DNA from: DAOTYX01 sp034434635
GTDB lineage: Bacteria; Chloroflexota; Anaerolineae; B4-G1; DUEL01
Assembly (NCBI GenBank): GCA_034434635.1
Contig: DAOTYX010000103.1
Span: forward strand, 1 to 19,828
Reading direction: 5' to 3'
Length of the DNA stretch: 19,828 nt
In this document: piece after piece, positions 1-7,237 of the stretch
Layout of the letters: every line of letters starts with the position of its first letter
Numbering within the stretch: position 1 is the stretch's first letter
Notes under the pieces: model-generated
What the model saw: the letters and a program-made list of their open reading frames with translations, nothing else
Database searches by the model: none
Told to the model about the DNA's origin: nothing
Translations under genes and position numbers: made by a program

Positions 1-110
1 TTCTGTAGACAAATCCGCTTCATCTGCTCAATCCGCTGACTCTCTTCGGCCGTTTTGGGCGCAGTCTTCGATCAACACGGTAAGGGAAGACCATCTGTTT
101 CCCCGCCTGA

Positions 111-148
111 CAAAAAGGGGCGGTTCATCCGTGGACCGCCCCTTGTCA
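111..148 (-). terminator. Intrinsic terminator of the opp operon
   Basis: Arms at 115-124 and 135-144 are perfectly complementary (AAGGGGCGGT and ACCGCCCCTT). The helix continues inward by about three more pairs to a 4-nt loop near 128-131. Read on the minus strand, the GC-rich stem runs straight into five T residues (116 down to 112), the classic rho-independent layout. It starts about 25 nt past the oppC stop codon, so it closes the leftward dipeptide-transporter operon. It also rules out any coding ORF drawn across this stretch. Positions 1-110 hold nothing I can support as a gene on either strand. Confidence 0.88.
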
Positions 149-169
149 GTCTGCGATGCCAGCGACGGG

Positions 170-1210
170 CTATTGCGTGCCGCGCAGGCGCGGGTCGAGC
201 GCGTCGCGCAGGCCGTCACCCAGGAAGTTGAAGGCGAACATCGTGATCGCCAGCGCCAACGCCGGGAAGATGGTCTGGTTGGGATAGGAACGCACCACCG
301 CCGAGCCGTCGGAGATCATCGCCCCCCAGGACGGGGTGGGCGGGTTGACCCCCAGGCCGATGAAGGAGAGGAAGGCCTCGGTGGAGATGTAACTGGGGAT
401 GGTCAGCGTCTCCGACACCACCAGCGGGCCGACGATGTTGGGCAGGATATGGCGGAACATGATGCGCAGGTTGCCAGCACCGATGGTATGCGCCGCCTCG
501 ATGAACTCCTTCTCGCGCACCGACAGCACCTGACCGCGCGTCAGGCGGGCCATCGTCTCCCAGGCAGTGAGGCCGATGCCGATGAAGATGAAAAACATCC
601 CGCCCATACGGCGGTCTATTTCGCTCATGGTGTAAGCGAATGTGCCTGGCTCCGGCTGGGAGAGGGTCCCGCGGAAGAAGGCCATCAGCAGGATGATGAA
701 CAGCAGGCCGGGGAAGCCGTAGAGCACATCCACGATACGCATCATCAGGTTGTCCACTCGCCCACCGAAGTAGCCGGAAATGCTGCCGAAGGTGACGCCG
801 ATCAGCAGACTGATCAGCGGGCCGATCAGGGCCACGGTGAGCGAGATGCGCGTCCCGTAGATGATGCGGCTGAACAGGTCACGGCCAACATAGTCGGCTC
901 CCAAGAGGTAGTCTCCGCTGATCCGGGCATAGTCACGCATGCTGGGAAAGACCCGTGGAACCCACGATGGGACGACATTGTTGTCCACCAGCACCTGCTC
1001 GGCGAAAGTGCGCGGGGCGATGAAAGGAGCGAAGATCGCCGTCAGGAGCAACAGGATGACAATCACACCTCCCAGTATGGCTGCCCGGTTGCGCAGCAAG
1101 CGGCGAGCCGCATCAGCCCACAGGCTCTCGCTCTTGCGGCTCAGAGGCGCGCCCCCCGCTCCTCCGTTCAGCGCCTCGGCCAGCCCTGTGCTCTTGTTCT
1201 GTGCACTCAT
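170..1210 (-). CDS. oppC: Oligopeptide/dipeptide ABC transporter permease OppC/DppC
   Basis: A 346-aa inner-membrane permease, one of the two transmembrane subunits of a peptide importer. After a polar N-terminus, the first membrane span lies near residues 42-64. A large periplasmic loop follows, including the L-L-G-A-D-x-x-G-R-D motif typical of OppC/DppC. The BPD_transp_1 core has further spans, and the cytoplasmic EAA loop (E-A-A-H-T-I-G-A near residue 240) contacts the ATPases. The ATG at 1210 has GGAGGAG just upstream. It follows oppB by 20 nt and is the last gene before the terminator at 111-148. Length and order (B then C) are normal for the family. The substrate is inferred from the family; nickel or other solutes cannot be excluded. 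Confidence 0.95.
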   Translation of the reverse strand: MSAQNKSTGLAEALNGGAGGAPLSRKSESLWADAARRLLRNRAAILGGVIVILLLLTAIFAPFIAPRTFAEQVLVDNNVVPSWVPRVFPSMRDYARISGDYLLGADYVGRDLFSRIIYGTRISLTVALIGPLISLLIGVTFGSISGYFGGRVDNLMMRIVDVLYGFPGLLFIILLMAFFRGTLSQPEPGTFAYTMSEIDRRMGGMFFIFIGIGLTAWETMARLTRGQVLSVREKEFIEAAHTIGAGNLRIMFRHILPNIVGPLVVSETLTIPSYISTEAFLSFIGLGVNPPTPSWGAMISDGSAVVRSYPNQTIFPALALAITMFAFNFLGDGLRDALDPRLRGTQ

Positions 1211-1230
1211 TGTTCTTCTCCTCCGACCCT

Positions 1231-2289
1231 CTACGTGTAGCGGATGCGCGGATCCAGGTAGGCGTAGACGATGTCCACCACCAGGTTCGCCACCACCAGG
1301 AAGACCGCGTACAAGAGGATCGTGCCCATAATCACCGGATAGTCCCGGTTGGTGATGCTGGTCACAAAGTACCGGCCCATGCCGGGGATGCCGAAGATCG
1401 TCTCCGTGACGAAAGTGCCGGTAACCAGGGCCGCGAACATCGGCCCCAGGATGGTCACCACCGGGATGAGGGAGTTCTTGAGCGCGTGGCGGACGATGAC
1501 CACCCGCTCCGCCAGACCCTTAGCCCGCGCGGTGCGGATGTAGTCCTCGCGGATCACCTGCAACAGGCTGGCCCGCGTCAGGCGGGCGATGATCGCCGAA
1601 CTGCCCAACCCCAGCGCCACCGAGGGCATCGCGGCGTACCTGAAGAACTCCACACTTGGCCGAGGCAGGAAGCCGAGGATGTACGGCGGCGAGGCGCCCC
1701 ATCCGGTGACGGGCAGCCAACGCAGTTCTACACCGAAAATCCAGACCAGGATGGGGCCCAAAATAATCACCGGCACCGACACGCCGAAGATGGCTACACT
1801 CATTCCCACATAGTCGAAAATAGTGTTCTGTTTCAGCGCCGCCATGATACCCATCGGCACGCCGATGATCAGCGCCACGCACAAAGCCATCGTCCCCAAC
1901 TGGGCAGAGATCGGCAATTGCTGCCGGAAGATGTCATTCACCGTGCGGCTGAGGGAGTGGTACGAAGGACCGAAGTTCATCCACTTCAGCCACAGTCCCC
2001 CCACTCGTAGGTTGATGTTGATCAGGTGATCGTCCATCAACGATCTGCCAGGAGGAGTCCTGGACAGGTGGGGGATGAATACATCGTAGAGATACCGGGC
2101 GTACTGCTGAAGCAATGGTTCGTCCAGATGATAGCGCTGCTCCAGGTTGGCGATGATCTCCGGCGGCAGCGCCTTTTCCCGATCGAACGGTCCCCCGGGA
2201 ACCGCATGCATCAGGAAGAACGTGATCGCCGAAAGGGCGAGCAAGACCACGAGCATCCACAACAAACGACGTACGATATACCGACCCAT
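1231..2289 (-). CDS. oppB: Oligopeptide/dipeptide ABC transporter permease OppB/DppB
   Basis: A 352-aa inner-membrane permease partner of OppC. The N-terminal span (R-Y-I-V-R-R-L-L-W-M-L then a hydrophobic run) and the P-G-G-P-F motif just after it are standard for OppB. The segment R-Y-H-L-D-E-P-L-x-x-Q-Y is also diagnostic. The EAA-like loop reads T-A-R-A-K-G-L around residue 255, followed by further spans and a C-terminal Y-A-Y-L-D-P-R-I-R. I chose the ATG at 2289 because GGAGG lies 6 nt upstream; the in-frame TTG at 2292 is less plausible. The 89-nt gap to oppA holds a very stable hairpin. Substrate assignment (peptides) is from family knowledge. Confidence 0.95.
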   Translation of the reverse strand: MGRYIVRRLLWMLVVLLALSAITFFLMHAVPGGPFDREKALPPEIIANLEQRYHLDEPLLQQYARYLYDVFIPHLSRTPPGRSLMDDHLININLRVGGLWLKWMNFGPSYHSLSRTVNDIFRQQLPISAQLGTMALCVALIIGVPMGIMAALKQNTIFDYVGMSVAIFGVSVPVIILGPILVWIFGVELRWLPVTGWGASPPYILGFLPRPSVEFFRYAAMPSVALGLGSSAIIARLTRASLLQVIREDYIRTARAKGLAERVVIVRHALKNSLIPVVTILGPMFAALVTGTFVTETIFGIPGMGRYFVTSITNRDYPVIMGTILLYAVFLVVANLVVDIVYAYLDPRIRYT

Positions 2290-2321
2290 CAACCACCTCC
2301 CTCAGGGAGCAGATTCCTCGT

Positions 2322-2364
2322 CAGATGGGGTTGGGGGGGAGGCAAACCTCCCCCCCAACATCTG
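2322..2364 (-). promoter_or_regulatory. Stable intercistronic stem-loop between oppA and oppB
   Basis: Arms 2331-2342 and 2347-2358 form a perfect 12-bp helix containing a seven-G/seven-C run, capped by a 4-nt CAAA loop. After a small bulge (three G residues plus one extra pair) the outer arms CAGATG (2322-2327) and CATCTG (2359-2364) pair as well. In minus-strand RNA no U-tract follows, so it is not a full intrinsic terminator. Its place just after the oppA stop codon fits a 3'-end mRNA stabiliser or partial attenuator. Such an element lets a binding protein be made in excess over its permeases, as known for other ABC operons. The structure is seen directly; the role is inferred. Confidence 0.75.
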
Positions 2365-2378
2365 TCACCAGTGGTCTA

Positions 2379-4181
2379 CTAGTGCGGAGCGATGTCCCAC
2401 TTCTCGATGTGCTCGAGGCCGCCGAGCACGGAGAAGGTGCGGGTGACGTAGGGCCGGGTGAGCGTGTTGCGGGTGTACCAGTAGAGAGGGATCATCACCG
2501 CATCCTCGTAGACCAGGATCTGCTCAGCCTGCGCGTACAGCTCAACGCGAGCCGCCGGATCCTGCTCCCGGGCCGCCTGGACGACCAGCTCCTCGAACAC
2601 GGGGTTCTCCCAGCCAACGCCACCGCCACCAGCGCCATTGGGGTTGGCGGAGCCGCCGACAGCGAACACCTCGCGGATGAAGTTGTTGGCATCCGGGTAG
2701 TCCTGGCACCAGCCCAGCCGCCAGATCTGCGGCGTGGCCACGGGATCCTTGATGGTGTCCAGATAGACCGCCCACTCCTGGTTGGTCAGCTGGACGTTGA
2801 TGCCCAGGTTCTCCGCCCACATCTGCTGGATGGCCTCGGCGATGCGCTGATGGCCGGAGGAGGTGTTGAACATGAGGGTGATGTTGAGCTGATCGGCGGT
2901 CTGGCCGGTCTCATCCAGGTACTCCTGGAGGGAGGCCCGCGCCGCCTCGGGGTCGAAGTGCACGCCCAGGTCGGGGTGATCCGCCATGGTCGGGGCGCCG
3001 GCCAGGCCGGGGCGGGAGAACCACTGCGCCGGCTCCTGACCGCCCTTGAGCACGTTGTCAATCAGCGCCTGGCGGTCAATAGCCATGGAGAGGGCGCGGC
3101 GCACGCGGACATCGTTCACGATGGGGGCCTGGGTGTTGAAGCCGTAGTAGTAGGTGCACAGCACCGGGGCGATCACCAGCAGTTGCGACAGTTCCGGATC
3201 CGCGCGCACGCGATCCAGTTCCGCCGAGGGCACGCCAGCCACATCCAGGTTGCCAGCCTCGAACTCGGCGAAGGCCGGGACCTCATCCAGCATGACCCAG
3301 TTGATCTCGTCAATCGCGGCCTGCGGGATGTTGTCGCTGCCAGGCCAGAAGGGGTTGCGCACCAGGGTGATGTAGTAGTCGTGCACCCACTCCTTCAGAG
3401 TGTACGGGCCATACCCCTGGAAGAAGCCGGTTTCGGTCCAGCGGTCGCCCTGACCCTCGGTGCAGTCGTCGCCCTCGATCAGCCAGCGCGGCTGGGCGTG
3501 GGCCACCCACATGCCGGCGATGTTGGCGTTGTAGGCCGCCGGCTCGTTGAAGGTGATCTCCAGGGTGTAGGTGTCAACGGCGCGCACGCCTACCTGGGTG
3601 GTGTCGGTGATCACGCCCGCGTTGTAGTCCGCAGCGCCAGCGATGGCGAAGGCCAGCACGTAGGCGTACTCGGAGGCGGTCGCCGGATTCAGCGTGCGCA
3701 GGATGCCGTACTCGAAGTCGTAGGCGTTGACGATGCGCGGCTGCGGCTCCTCCGAGCAGTCCATCACCTGCTCCACCTCGCCCGTGACGGCGTTGTAGCG
3801 CACCCACGGCACGTCATTGCGCAGGTGGAAGGTGTAGACCAGCCCATCCTCGCTGATGTCCCACGAGGTGGCCATACCGGGCTCGAGCGCGGTGGTCTCC
3901 TCGTTCTGGCGGGTCAGGCCGACCGTCGTCTCCTCCACGATCTGCACCGACGAGGTGTCGGTCGAGAGCGCCGGGTCAATCGTGGGGATGTCGCCAGGGC
4001 CCATGTTCAGGTGCAGCACCTTCGGCCCTGCGGGAGGGGGCGCGGGCGTCGCCGTCACGACCATCGGCGTGCCGCCAACGATCACCGTCTGCACGATCGG
4101 GGTGCCCGCCGGCTGGCAGGCGGTCAGCGCCAGGGCCGCCACCACCAACAGCGAAGCGACAGCAAACAGCTTGGTACGCAT
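2379..4181 (-). CDS. oppA: Peptide ABC transporter substrate-binding lipoprotein (SBP_bac_5)
   Basis: A 600-aa extracytoplasmic binding protein. The signal peptide ends in a lipobox, L-T-A-C with Cys22 as the lipidated residue, and a short Thr/Pro/Ala linker follows. The mature part matches SBP_bac_5: a segment near residue 70 (T-I-D-P-A-L-S-T-D), the Y-T-F-H-L-R-N-D-V motif, and the V-R-R-A-L-S-M-A-I-D-R-Q-A-L motif near residue 370. Peptide-binding OppA/DppA proteins carry these. A lipid anchor is expected in an organism without a classical periplasm. The ATG at 4181 has AAGGAGAG about 8 nt upstream. It lies between the ATPase and permease genes, so all five transporter parts are present. 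The C-terminal half has a Gly-rich loop (A-G-G-G-G-V-G). The true ligand is unknown. Confidence 0.94.
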   Translation of the reverse strand: MRTKLFAVASLLVVAALALTACQPAGTPIVQTVIVGGTPMVVTATPAPPPAGPKVLHLNMGPGDIPTIDPALSTDTSSVQIVEETTVGLTRQNEETTALEPGMATSWDISEDGLVYTFHLRNDVPWVRYNAVTGEVEQVMDCSEEPQPRIVNAYDFEYGILRTLNPATASEYAYVLAFAIAGAADYNAGVITDTTQVGVRAVDTYTLEITFNEPAAYNANIAGMWVAHAQPRWLIEGDDCTEGQGDRWTETGFFQGYGPYTLKEWVHDYYITLVRNPFWPGSDNIPQAAIDEINWVMLDEVPAFAEFEAGNLDVAGVPSAELDRVRADPELSQLLVIAPVLCTYYYGFNTQAPIVNDVRVRRALSMAIDRQALIDNVLKGGQEPAQWFSRPGLAGAPTMADHPDLGVHFDPEAARASLQEYLDETGQTADQLNITLMFNTSSGHQRIAEAIQQMWAENLGINVQLTNQEWAVYLDTIKDPVATPQIWRLGWCQDYPDANNFIREVFAVGGSANPNGAGGGGVGWENPVFEELVVQAAREQDPAARVELYAQAEQILVYEDAVMIPLYWYTRNTLTRPYVTRTFSVLGGLEHIEKWDIAPH

Positions 4182-4255
4182 TCTTCTTCTCTCCTTACGT
4201 CAAAGTGATGTTTCTCGGAACTGACAACCGGACGACTTCTACCCTTATCCCCAAC

Positions 4256-4268
4256 CATCACCTCCTTT
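4256..4268 (-). promoter_or_regulatory. Orphan perfect Shine-Dalgarno-like sequence in the oppF-oppA gap
   Basis: On the minus strand 4268-4257 reads AAAGGAGGTGAT, a 12-nt exact complement of the usual 16S rRNA 3' tail. It lies about 75 nt upstream of the oppA start, which has its own ribosome-binding site. An ATG overlaps its last bases (4258-4256), but the spacing of about 2 nt is too short for normal initiation. That reading frame gives only about 44 codons before a TGA near 4124, inside oppA. I therefore annotate the site as a possible ribosome standby or leader-translation signal, not as a gene. Confidence 0.4.
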
Positions 4269-4289
4269 CCGAAAGGCGTCGTGGAAACG

Positions 4290-5273
4290 TCAGACGACCA
4301 TATGACAGGCTACCCAGTGGTCGGGCAGAACCTCGCGCCACTCGGGCACCTGTTCCGCGCAGATTTCCGCCGCCAGACGACAGCGGGTGCGGAAGCGACA
4401 GCCCGACGGCGGATTCACCGGGCTCGGCACGTCTCCCTCCAGGATGATCCGTCGCCGCTTCTCCTCCACCAGAGGGTCTGGCACCGGCACCGCCGAGAGC
4501 AGCGCCTGGGTGTAAGGGTGCAACGGATTGTTGTAGATCTCATCCCGGCTCGCCATTTCGGCGATGACCCCCAGGTACATCACCGCCACGCGGTCGCTGA
4601 TGTGCCGTACCATCGAAAGGTCATGGGCGATGAACAGGTAGGTCAGCCCGAACTGATCCTGCAGGTCCTCCAGCAGGTTGACCACCTGCGCCTGGATGGA
4701 GACATCCAGCGCCGAGATGGGCTCATCGCAGACCACCAGTTCCGGCTGCAGGGCCAGGGCGCGGGCCACGCCGATGCGCTGCCGCTGCCCGCCGGAGAAC
4801 TCATGCGGGTAGCGGTTGGCAAAGACCGGGTTCAGGCCAACCACGGAGAGCAGGTATTCCACCCGCTCGCGTACCTCCGCCCCTTTGGCTACCCCGTGGA
4901 TGATCAGCGGCTCGCCGACGATCTCGCCCACGGTCATACGTGGGTTCAGGCTGGCATAGGGGTCCTGGAAGATCATCTGCATGCGCCGGCGCATGCGGCG
5001 CAACTCCTGCCCCTTGATGGTCGTCAGGTCAATGCCGTCGAAATAGACGTGACCCGATGTCGGGCGGTAGAGCTGCAGGATGGTGCGCCCGGTAGTGGAC
5101 TTGCCGCAGCCCGACTCACCCACCAGGCCGAAGGTCTCGCCGCGGCGAATGAAGAACGAGATGTTGTCCACCGCGTGCACCGCGCCGACCTGTTTCTGGA
5201 AGATGATGCCGCGGGTGATCGGGAAGTACTTGACCAGGTTCTCCACGCGCAACAGGATGTTGTTCTCGCTCAT
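4290..5273 (-). CDS. oppF: Peptide ABC transporter ATP-binding protein OppF/DppF
   Basis: A 327-aa cytoplasmic ATPase that pairs with OppD to drive import. Walker A is G-E-S-G-C-G-K-S-T at residues 52-60, the Q-loop F-Q-D-P-Y-A-S-L-N-P is near 100, the signature is F-S-G-G-Q-R-Q-R, and Walker B is L-V-V-C-D-E-P. The D-loop S-A-L-D-V-S and the His switch I-A-H-D-L-S follow. The C-terminal oligo_HPY region carries four cysteines spaced C-x5-C-x6-C-x17-C. In related transporters this motif binds a [4Fe-4S] cluster. The start codon overlaps the oppD stop as ATGA, so translation is coupled, and GGGGAGG lies upstream. Length is normal. Confidence 0.95.
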   Translation of the reverse strand: MSENNILLRVENLVKYFPITRGIIFQKQVGAVHAVDNISFFIRRGETFGLVGESGCGKSTTGRTILQLYRPTSGHVYFDGIDLTTIKGQELRRMRRRMQMIFQDPYASLNPRMTVGEIVGEPLIIHGVAKGAEVRERVEYLLSVVGLNPVFANRYPHEFSGGQRQRIGVARALALQPELVVCDEPISALDVSIQAQVVNLLEDLQDQFGLTYLFIAHDLSMVRHISDRVAVMYLGVIAEMASRDEIYNNPLHPYTQALLSAVPVPDPLVEEKRRRIILEGDVPSPVNPPSGCRFRTRCRLAAEICAEQVPEWREVLPDHWVACHMVV

Positions 5274-6259
5274 GCCGGACGCCTCCCCTCAGCCACATCC
5301 ACCCAGCAGGCCACTTTGTGGTCCACGCTGCGCTGCACCAGTGGGGGATTCTCATTCCAGCAACGCTCGATGACGTAAGCACAGCGTGGGGCGAACGGGC
5401 AGTAATTGGGTAGCTCATAGAGGATGGGCGGCAGGCCGTCAATGGAGACCAGGCGGCGCCGCTCGCGCTCGTCGAGCCGCGGCAGGCTGCCCATCAGCCC
5501 CAGAGTATACGGGTGCTGCGGATTGCCGTACAACTCCTTGACCGGCGCCTCCTCGATGATGTAGCCAGCGTACATCACCACGACCCGATGGGCGATGCCG
5601 GCGATGATCCCCAGGTCATGGGTGATCCAGATCACCGCCATGCCGATCTCGTCGCGCAGTTTCTTGACCAACTCGACGATCTGCGCCTGGATGGTGACGT
5701 CGAGCGCGGTGGTCGGCTCGTCAGCAATCAGAATCTGCGGGTTGCAGGAGAGCGCCATGGCGATCATCACCCGCTGGCGCATGCCGCCCGAGAACTGATG
5801 CGGATAGTCGTTCAGCCGATCCCGCGCCTGGGGGATGCCGACCATCTCCAGCAACTGCGCCGCCCGCTCACGGGCCATCGTCCGGGACATCCCCAGGTGC
5901 AGTTCCAGCGGCTCCATCAACTGCCGCCCGATGGTCAGCACGGGGTTGAAGGAGGTCATGGGGTCCTGGAACACCATGCTGATCTGCGCCCCGCGGATGT
6001 GGCGGATCTCCTCTTCGGACATCTTCAGGAGATCGTTGCCCTGAAAAACCGCTGAGCCGCCAGTGATCTTGCCCGGCGGTTGGGGGATCAGACGCAACAC
6101 AGAGAGCATCGTCACGCTCTTACCGCAACCGCTCTCTCCCACGACCCCCAACGTCTCCCCCTGTTGGAGACGAAAATCCACGCCGTTCACTGCATGGACG
6201 ACTCCATCTCGCGTGAAGAAACGGGTCTCCAGACCCTGCACTTCCAGCAATTCCGCCAT
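5270..6259 (-). CDS. oppD: Peptide ABC transporter ATP-binding protein OppD/DppD
   Basis: A 329-aa ATPase, first gene of the oppDFABC run. It has Walker A (G-E-S-G-C-G-K-S), the Q-loop (F-Q-D-P-M-T-S-F-N-P), the signature F-S-G-G-M-R-Q-R, Walker B (I-L-I-A-D-E-P) and the His switch (I-T-H-D-L-G). The C-terminal cysteines repeat the OppF spacing, C-x5-C-x6-C-x17-C, and probably hold a [4Fe-4S] cluster. I chose the ATG at 6259. The in-frame GTG at 6271 lies inside the Shine-Dalgarno sequence (GTGAGGAGG) that serves this ATG. The upstream small ORF ends 42 nt away with no clear promoter between, so read-through from the sigma-factor genes is possible. Confidence 0.95.
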   Translation of the reverse strand: MAELLEVQGLETRFFTRDGVVHAVNGVDFRLQQGETLGVVGESGCGKSVTMLSVLRLIPQPPGKITGGSAVFQGNDLLKMSEEEIRHIRGAQISMVFQDPMTSFNPVLTIGRQLMEPLELHLGMSRTMARERAAQLLEMVGIPQARDRLNDYPHQFSGGMRQRVMIAMALSCNPQILIADEPTTALDVTIQAQIVELVKKLRDEIGMAVIWITHDLGIIAGIAHRVVVMYAGYIIEEAPVKELYGNPQHPYTLGLMGSLPRLDERERRRLVSIDGLPPILYELPNYCPFAPRCAYVIERCWNENPPLVQRSVDHKVACWVDVAEGRRPA

Positions 6260-6301
6260 AGACCTCCTCACCCGTTAGAGAATGATCGCCTTATGCGCCA
6301 A

Positions 6302-6610
6302 CTACCAGCCCAACCGAAAGGCCATTCGCCCGACGCCCAGAAGCAAGAGCGCCGTCGGCTCATACCGCCAGCAGAGTGGCCCTCCGCTGGGCAGCGACGC
6401 CGCGTCGAAAGCACCTTCTCCGCCCGGCAGGAACGCGCGCATGGCCTCCCCGGCTCGCGCCGCCACTGCCCAACCCAGGAAAGCCAGGCCTGCCGCCTGT
6501 CGCCGGATGCGCCGCCAGACGTGCGGAGAGGGCTGCGCCCCTTCCACCTGCGCCCGGAGCGCCTCGACGATCAGCATATCTATCGTGCGATACCCGTCAC
6601 GTGAACTCAC
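6302..6610 (-). CDS. Small protein coupled to the ECF sigma factor; candidate anti-sigma or partner
   Basis: A 102-aa product I cannot assign to a named family. It begins with GTG at 6610, overlapping the sigma-factor stop by 14 nt; the sequence GGGTGG just upstream may act as its ribosome-binding site. The N-terminal third (M-L-I-V-E-A-L-R-A-Q-V-E-G, then S-P-H-V-W-R-R-I-R-R-Q) looks like an amphipathic helix followed by a basic patch. Two weakly hydrophobic stretches follow, near residues 38-50 and 84-95, but neither is a convincing membrane span. The H-x3-C-x2-C zinc anti-sigma motif is absent: the only cysteine is in L-C-W-R. The partner role rests on the overlap and position only. It could also be a non-conserved ORF. 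Confidence 0.55.
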   Translation of the reverse strand: MSSRDGYRTIDMLIVEALRAQVEGAQPSPHVWRRIRRQAAGLAFLGWAVAARAGEAMRAFLPGGEGAFDAASLPSGGPLCWRYEPTALLLLGVGRMAFRLGW

Positions 6611-7208
6611 AGGCCACCCTGGCGACCGGTCGCCACTCGGTCAGCATCTCTCTGAGCGACTCCCTGGCGTAGTGCAGGCGGGACTTGACCGTGCCTTCCG
6701 GGACCTCCAGAATCTCGGCGATCTCCTTCAGGCTCAGCCCCTCCAGGTAGAACAGCACCACCACCACCCGATGGCTGAAGGGGAGCCTCTCCAGCGCCTT
6801 CTGCACCTGCTCCTGGACCTCTGTCCGTTCCGCCAGCGGCTCCGGCAGCGCGTGAAGAGGAGAGATCAGCCGCTCTACCATCGTTTCCAGCGGCCCGACC
6901 CAGCGCTGGCGGTCCTGATACCAATCGTAACTCAGATTGACCGTCACGCGGTAGAGCCACGGCCCCAGGGGCCGATCGGCCCAGATACGGCCAGCGTTGG
7001 CGTAGAGGCGCAGGAAACACTCCTGCAGGATGTCCTCTGCCGCGCCCTGGTCTCGCGTGATGGCCAGCGCAGTGCGGAAGACCTCCATTTTGTGGCGCTC
7101 ATACAGCAGGCCCAGCGCCTCCAGGTCTCCCCTGCGCAGGCGAGAAAGGAGATACGCGTCCGCATCCCCAGCAGCCAATGAAGGCTCTTCCCGTCGCGAC
7201 AGTCCCAT
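6597..7208 (-). CDS. ECF-type RNA polymerase sigma factor (sigma-70 family)
   Basis: A 203-aa alternative sigma factor. Sigma2 spans roughly residues 27-93, with A-E-D-I-L-Q-E-C-F-L-R-L in region 2.2 and W-L-Y-R-V-T-V-N-L-S-Y-D in 2.3-2.4. Sigma4 spans roughly 133-182: L-P-F-S-H-R-V-V-V-V-L-F-Y-L-E-G-L-S, then the helix-turn-helix E-I-A-E-I-L-E-V-P-E-G-T-V-K-S-R-L-H-Y-A. The linker between is short, as in ECF sigmas. The ATG at 7208 lacks a Shine-Dalgarno sequence. An in-frame TTG at 7178, behind GGGAAGAG, is an alternative start and leaves sigma2 intact. The gene follows trmD by 29 nt and precedes the small coupled ORF and oppDFABC. The regulon is unknown; control of the adjacent transporter is plausible. 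Confidence 0.93.
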   Translation of the reverse strand: MGLSRREEPSLAAGDADAYLLSRLRRGDLEALGLLYERHKMEVFRTALAITRDQGAAEDILQECFLRLYANAGRIWADRPLGPWLYRVTVNLSYDWYQDRQRWVGPLETMVERLISPLHALPEPLAERTEVQEQVQKALERLPFSHRVVVVLFYLEGLSLKEIAEILEVPEGTVKSRLHYARESLREMLTEWRPVARVACEFT

Positions 7209-7237
7209 GTGTTATACCGTTTGAACCAGGAAAAGGT

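Noticed and set aside
28..219. A short minus-strand frame past the end of oppC
   Set aside because: It runs through the intrinsic terminator and overlaps the 3' end of oppC in another frame.
131..1240. A 369-codon plus-strand frame opposite oppC
   Set aside because: It lies antisense to a well-supported permease and starts inside the operon terminator; low-complexity Gln/Asp/Arg composition.
2325..4208. A 627-codon open frame on the plus strand opposite oppA
   Set aside because: It is antisense to a clear SBP_bac_5 lipoprotein. Its translation is rich in Arg/His/Val/Gly without domain motifs, which is typical of high-GC shadow frames.
4124..4258. A ~44-codon minus-strand micro-ORF behind the orphan Shine-Dalgarno site
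   Set aside because: Spacing to the ATG is only about 2 nt, and most of the frame overlaps the leader and start of oppA in another frame; no recognisable features.
4257..4268. Plus-strand ATCACCTCCTTT identical to a 16S rRNA 3' tail
   Set aside because: No flanking 16S sequence is present, so it is not an rRNA fragment; it is better read as a minus-strand ribosome-binding sequence.
6260..6271. Longer oppD start at an upstream GTG
   Set aside because: That GTG is inside the GAGGAGG ribosome-binding sequence that serves the ATG at 6259.
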